12,778 nucleotides of DNA from an uncultured Clostridium sp. (GTDB taxonomy: Bacteria > Bacillota > Clostridia > Lachnospirales > Lachnospiraceae). A model generated the notes under the pieces. It saw only the letters and a program-made list of their open reading frames with translations, was not told the DNA's origin and ran no database searches. How positions within the stretch are numbered: the stretch's first letter is position 1; each line of letters begins with the position of its first letter. The stretch spans positions 1 to 12,778 of the forward strand of contig CAMEWU010000048.1 of the NCBI GenBank assembly GCA_945946715.1, in the 5' to 3' direction. Both the position numbers and the translations under genes were made by a program. Shown here piece by piece: positions 12,393 to 12,778 of the stretch.

Positions 12393-12778
12393 CTGCATCT
12401 TCCTCCTCGTAATGGACTCCTATGGAATCCAGATATTTTTTCGCGTGCGCAATTGCTGTCTCATCCTTTGGAAATTCCAACAACATTTGCCCGTATGCCT
12501 TGCCACCGATATCCTCGGTACCGGCTCCTAAAATATTCACAGGTGTCTGACATTTTAATACCAGATTGGCTACAATCGGCTCTGATGAAGACTGTCCTCC
12601 AAATGCCAGACGGAATACCTTCCCATGGAAATTGCGATTATCATACTTTGGCTTTGGATAAATCATTTCCTGAGCAATATTGGTCTTCGGTGACAGGAAT
12701 ACTTCCTGTACACTTCCCTGCTCAACGATTTCTCCCTCATTTAACACCGCCACCTGGGTACATATCTTTTCCACAACC
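12382..12778 (-). CDS. metN: Methionine ABC transporter ATP-binding protein, C-terminal part (cut by window edge)
   Basis: Only the last 131 or so residues are in the window; the 5' part runs off the right edge, so there is no start codon here. The fragment begins with the end of the ABC ATPase core (VVEKICTQVAVLNEGEIVEQGSVQEVF, here split for brevity as VVEKICTQVAV and LNEGEIVEQG). It continues into the C-terminal NIL regulatory domain (about residues 50-125 of the fragment, from RLAFGGQSSSEP to the end), which in MetN binds methionine and inhibits transport. The Walker A, signature and Walker B motifs lie outside. The gene overlaps metI. The promoter and any SAM or methionine riboswitch would be beyond the window. 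Confidence 0.9.
   Translation of the reverse strand, partial: VVEKICTQVAVLNEGEIVEQGSVQEVFLSPKTNIAQEMIYPKPKYDNRNFHGKVFRLAFGGQSSSEPIVANLVLKCQTPVNILGAGTEDIGGKAYGQMLLEFPKDETAIAHAKKYLDSIGVHYEEEDADGI

Noticed and set aside
1..12778. CRISPR arrays, tRNA or rRNA genes, insertion sequences, toxin-antitoxin or defence genes
   Set aside because: Looked for on both strands by eye; no regularly spaced repeats, transposase motifs, cloverleaf-like segments or defence-type proteins were found.

Overview
The window looks like chromosomal DNA of an anaerobic, endospore-forming member of the Clostridia, most likely Lachnospiraceae. It is AT-rich with strong AGGAGG-type ribosome binding sites. It carries spoIIID, a threonine T-box in front of thrS, ferredoxin-linked indolepyruvate oxidoreductase genes (iorAB), and a metNIQ methionine importer. 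I see no phage, IS, CRISPR, tRNA or rRNA genes. All genus-level placement is inference from gene content.

Layout, left to right. (1) Positions 1-452, minus strand: the first 150 residues of an AMP-forming acyl-CoA ligase, cut by the window edge. Its leader contains a good sigma-A-type promoter followed almost at once by an intrinsic terminator hairpin. (2) 590-1518, minus: a four-helix membrane protein of unknown function, then an IscR-like Rrf2 regulator with three cysteines. (3) 1622-2952, plus: a promoter, a 112-residue protein of unknown function and a 1-phosphofructokinase (fruK) without the usual fruR/fruA neighbours. (4) 2953-3095: a GC-richer 67-nt structured element of unknown nature and a minus-strand terminator. 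(5) 3096-7859, minus: one apparent operon made of promoter, threonine T-box leader, thrS, iorA, iorB and terminator. (6) 7993-8847, plus: a zinc-dependent phospholipase C family protein without a signal peptide. (7) 8861-9170, minus: spoIIID with a sigma-E-like promoter. (8) 9223-10732, minus: a promoter, a lone type IV pseudopilin and a radical SAM protein of the PflA-like COG1313 type, separated by only 4 nt. (9) 10747-12778, minus: the end of metN, then metI, metQ and a terminator.

Functionally most of the window is standard metabolism: aromatic 2-oxoacid oxidation (iorAB), tRNA charging (thrS), fructose 1-phosphate use (fruK) and methionine uptake (metNIQ). The points that merit a second look are the tight pseudopilin/radical SAM pair, iorAB lying downstream of a threonine-sensing leader with no visible terminator between, the promoter-hairpin leader of the acyl-CoA ligase, the membrane protein plus IscR-like pair, and the unexplained 67-nt element. 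I do not see a convincing new multi-gene defence or biosynthetic system.
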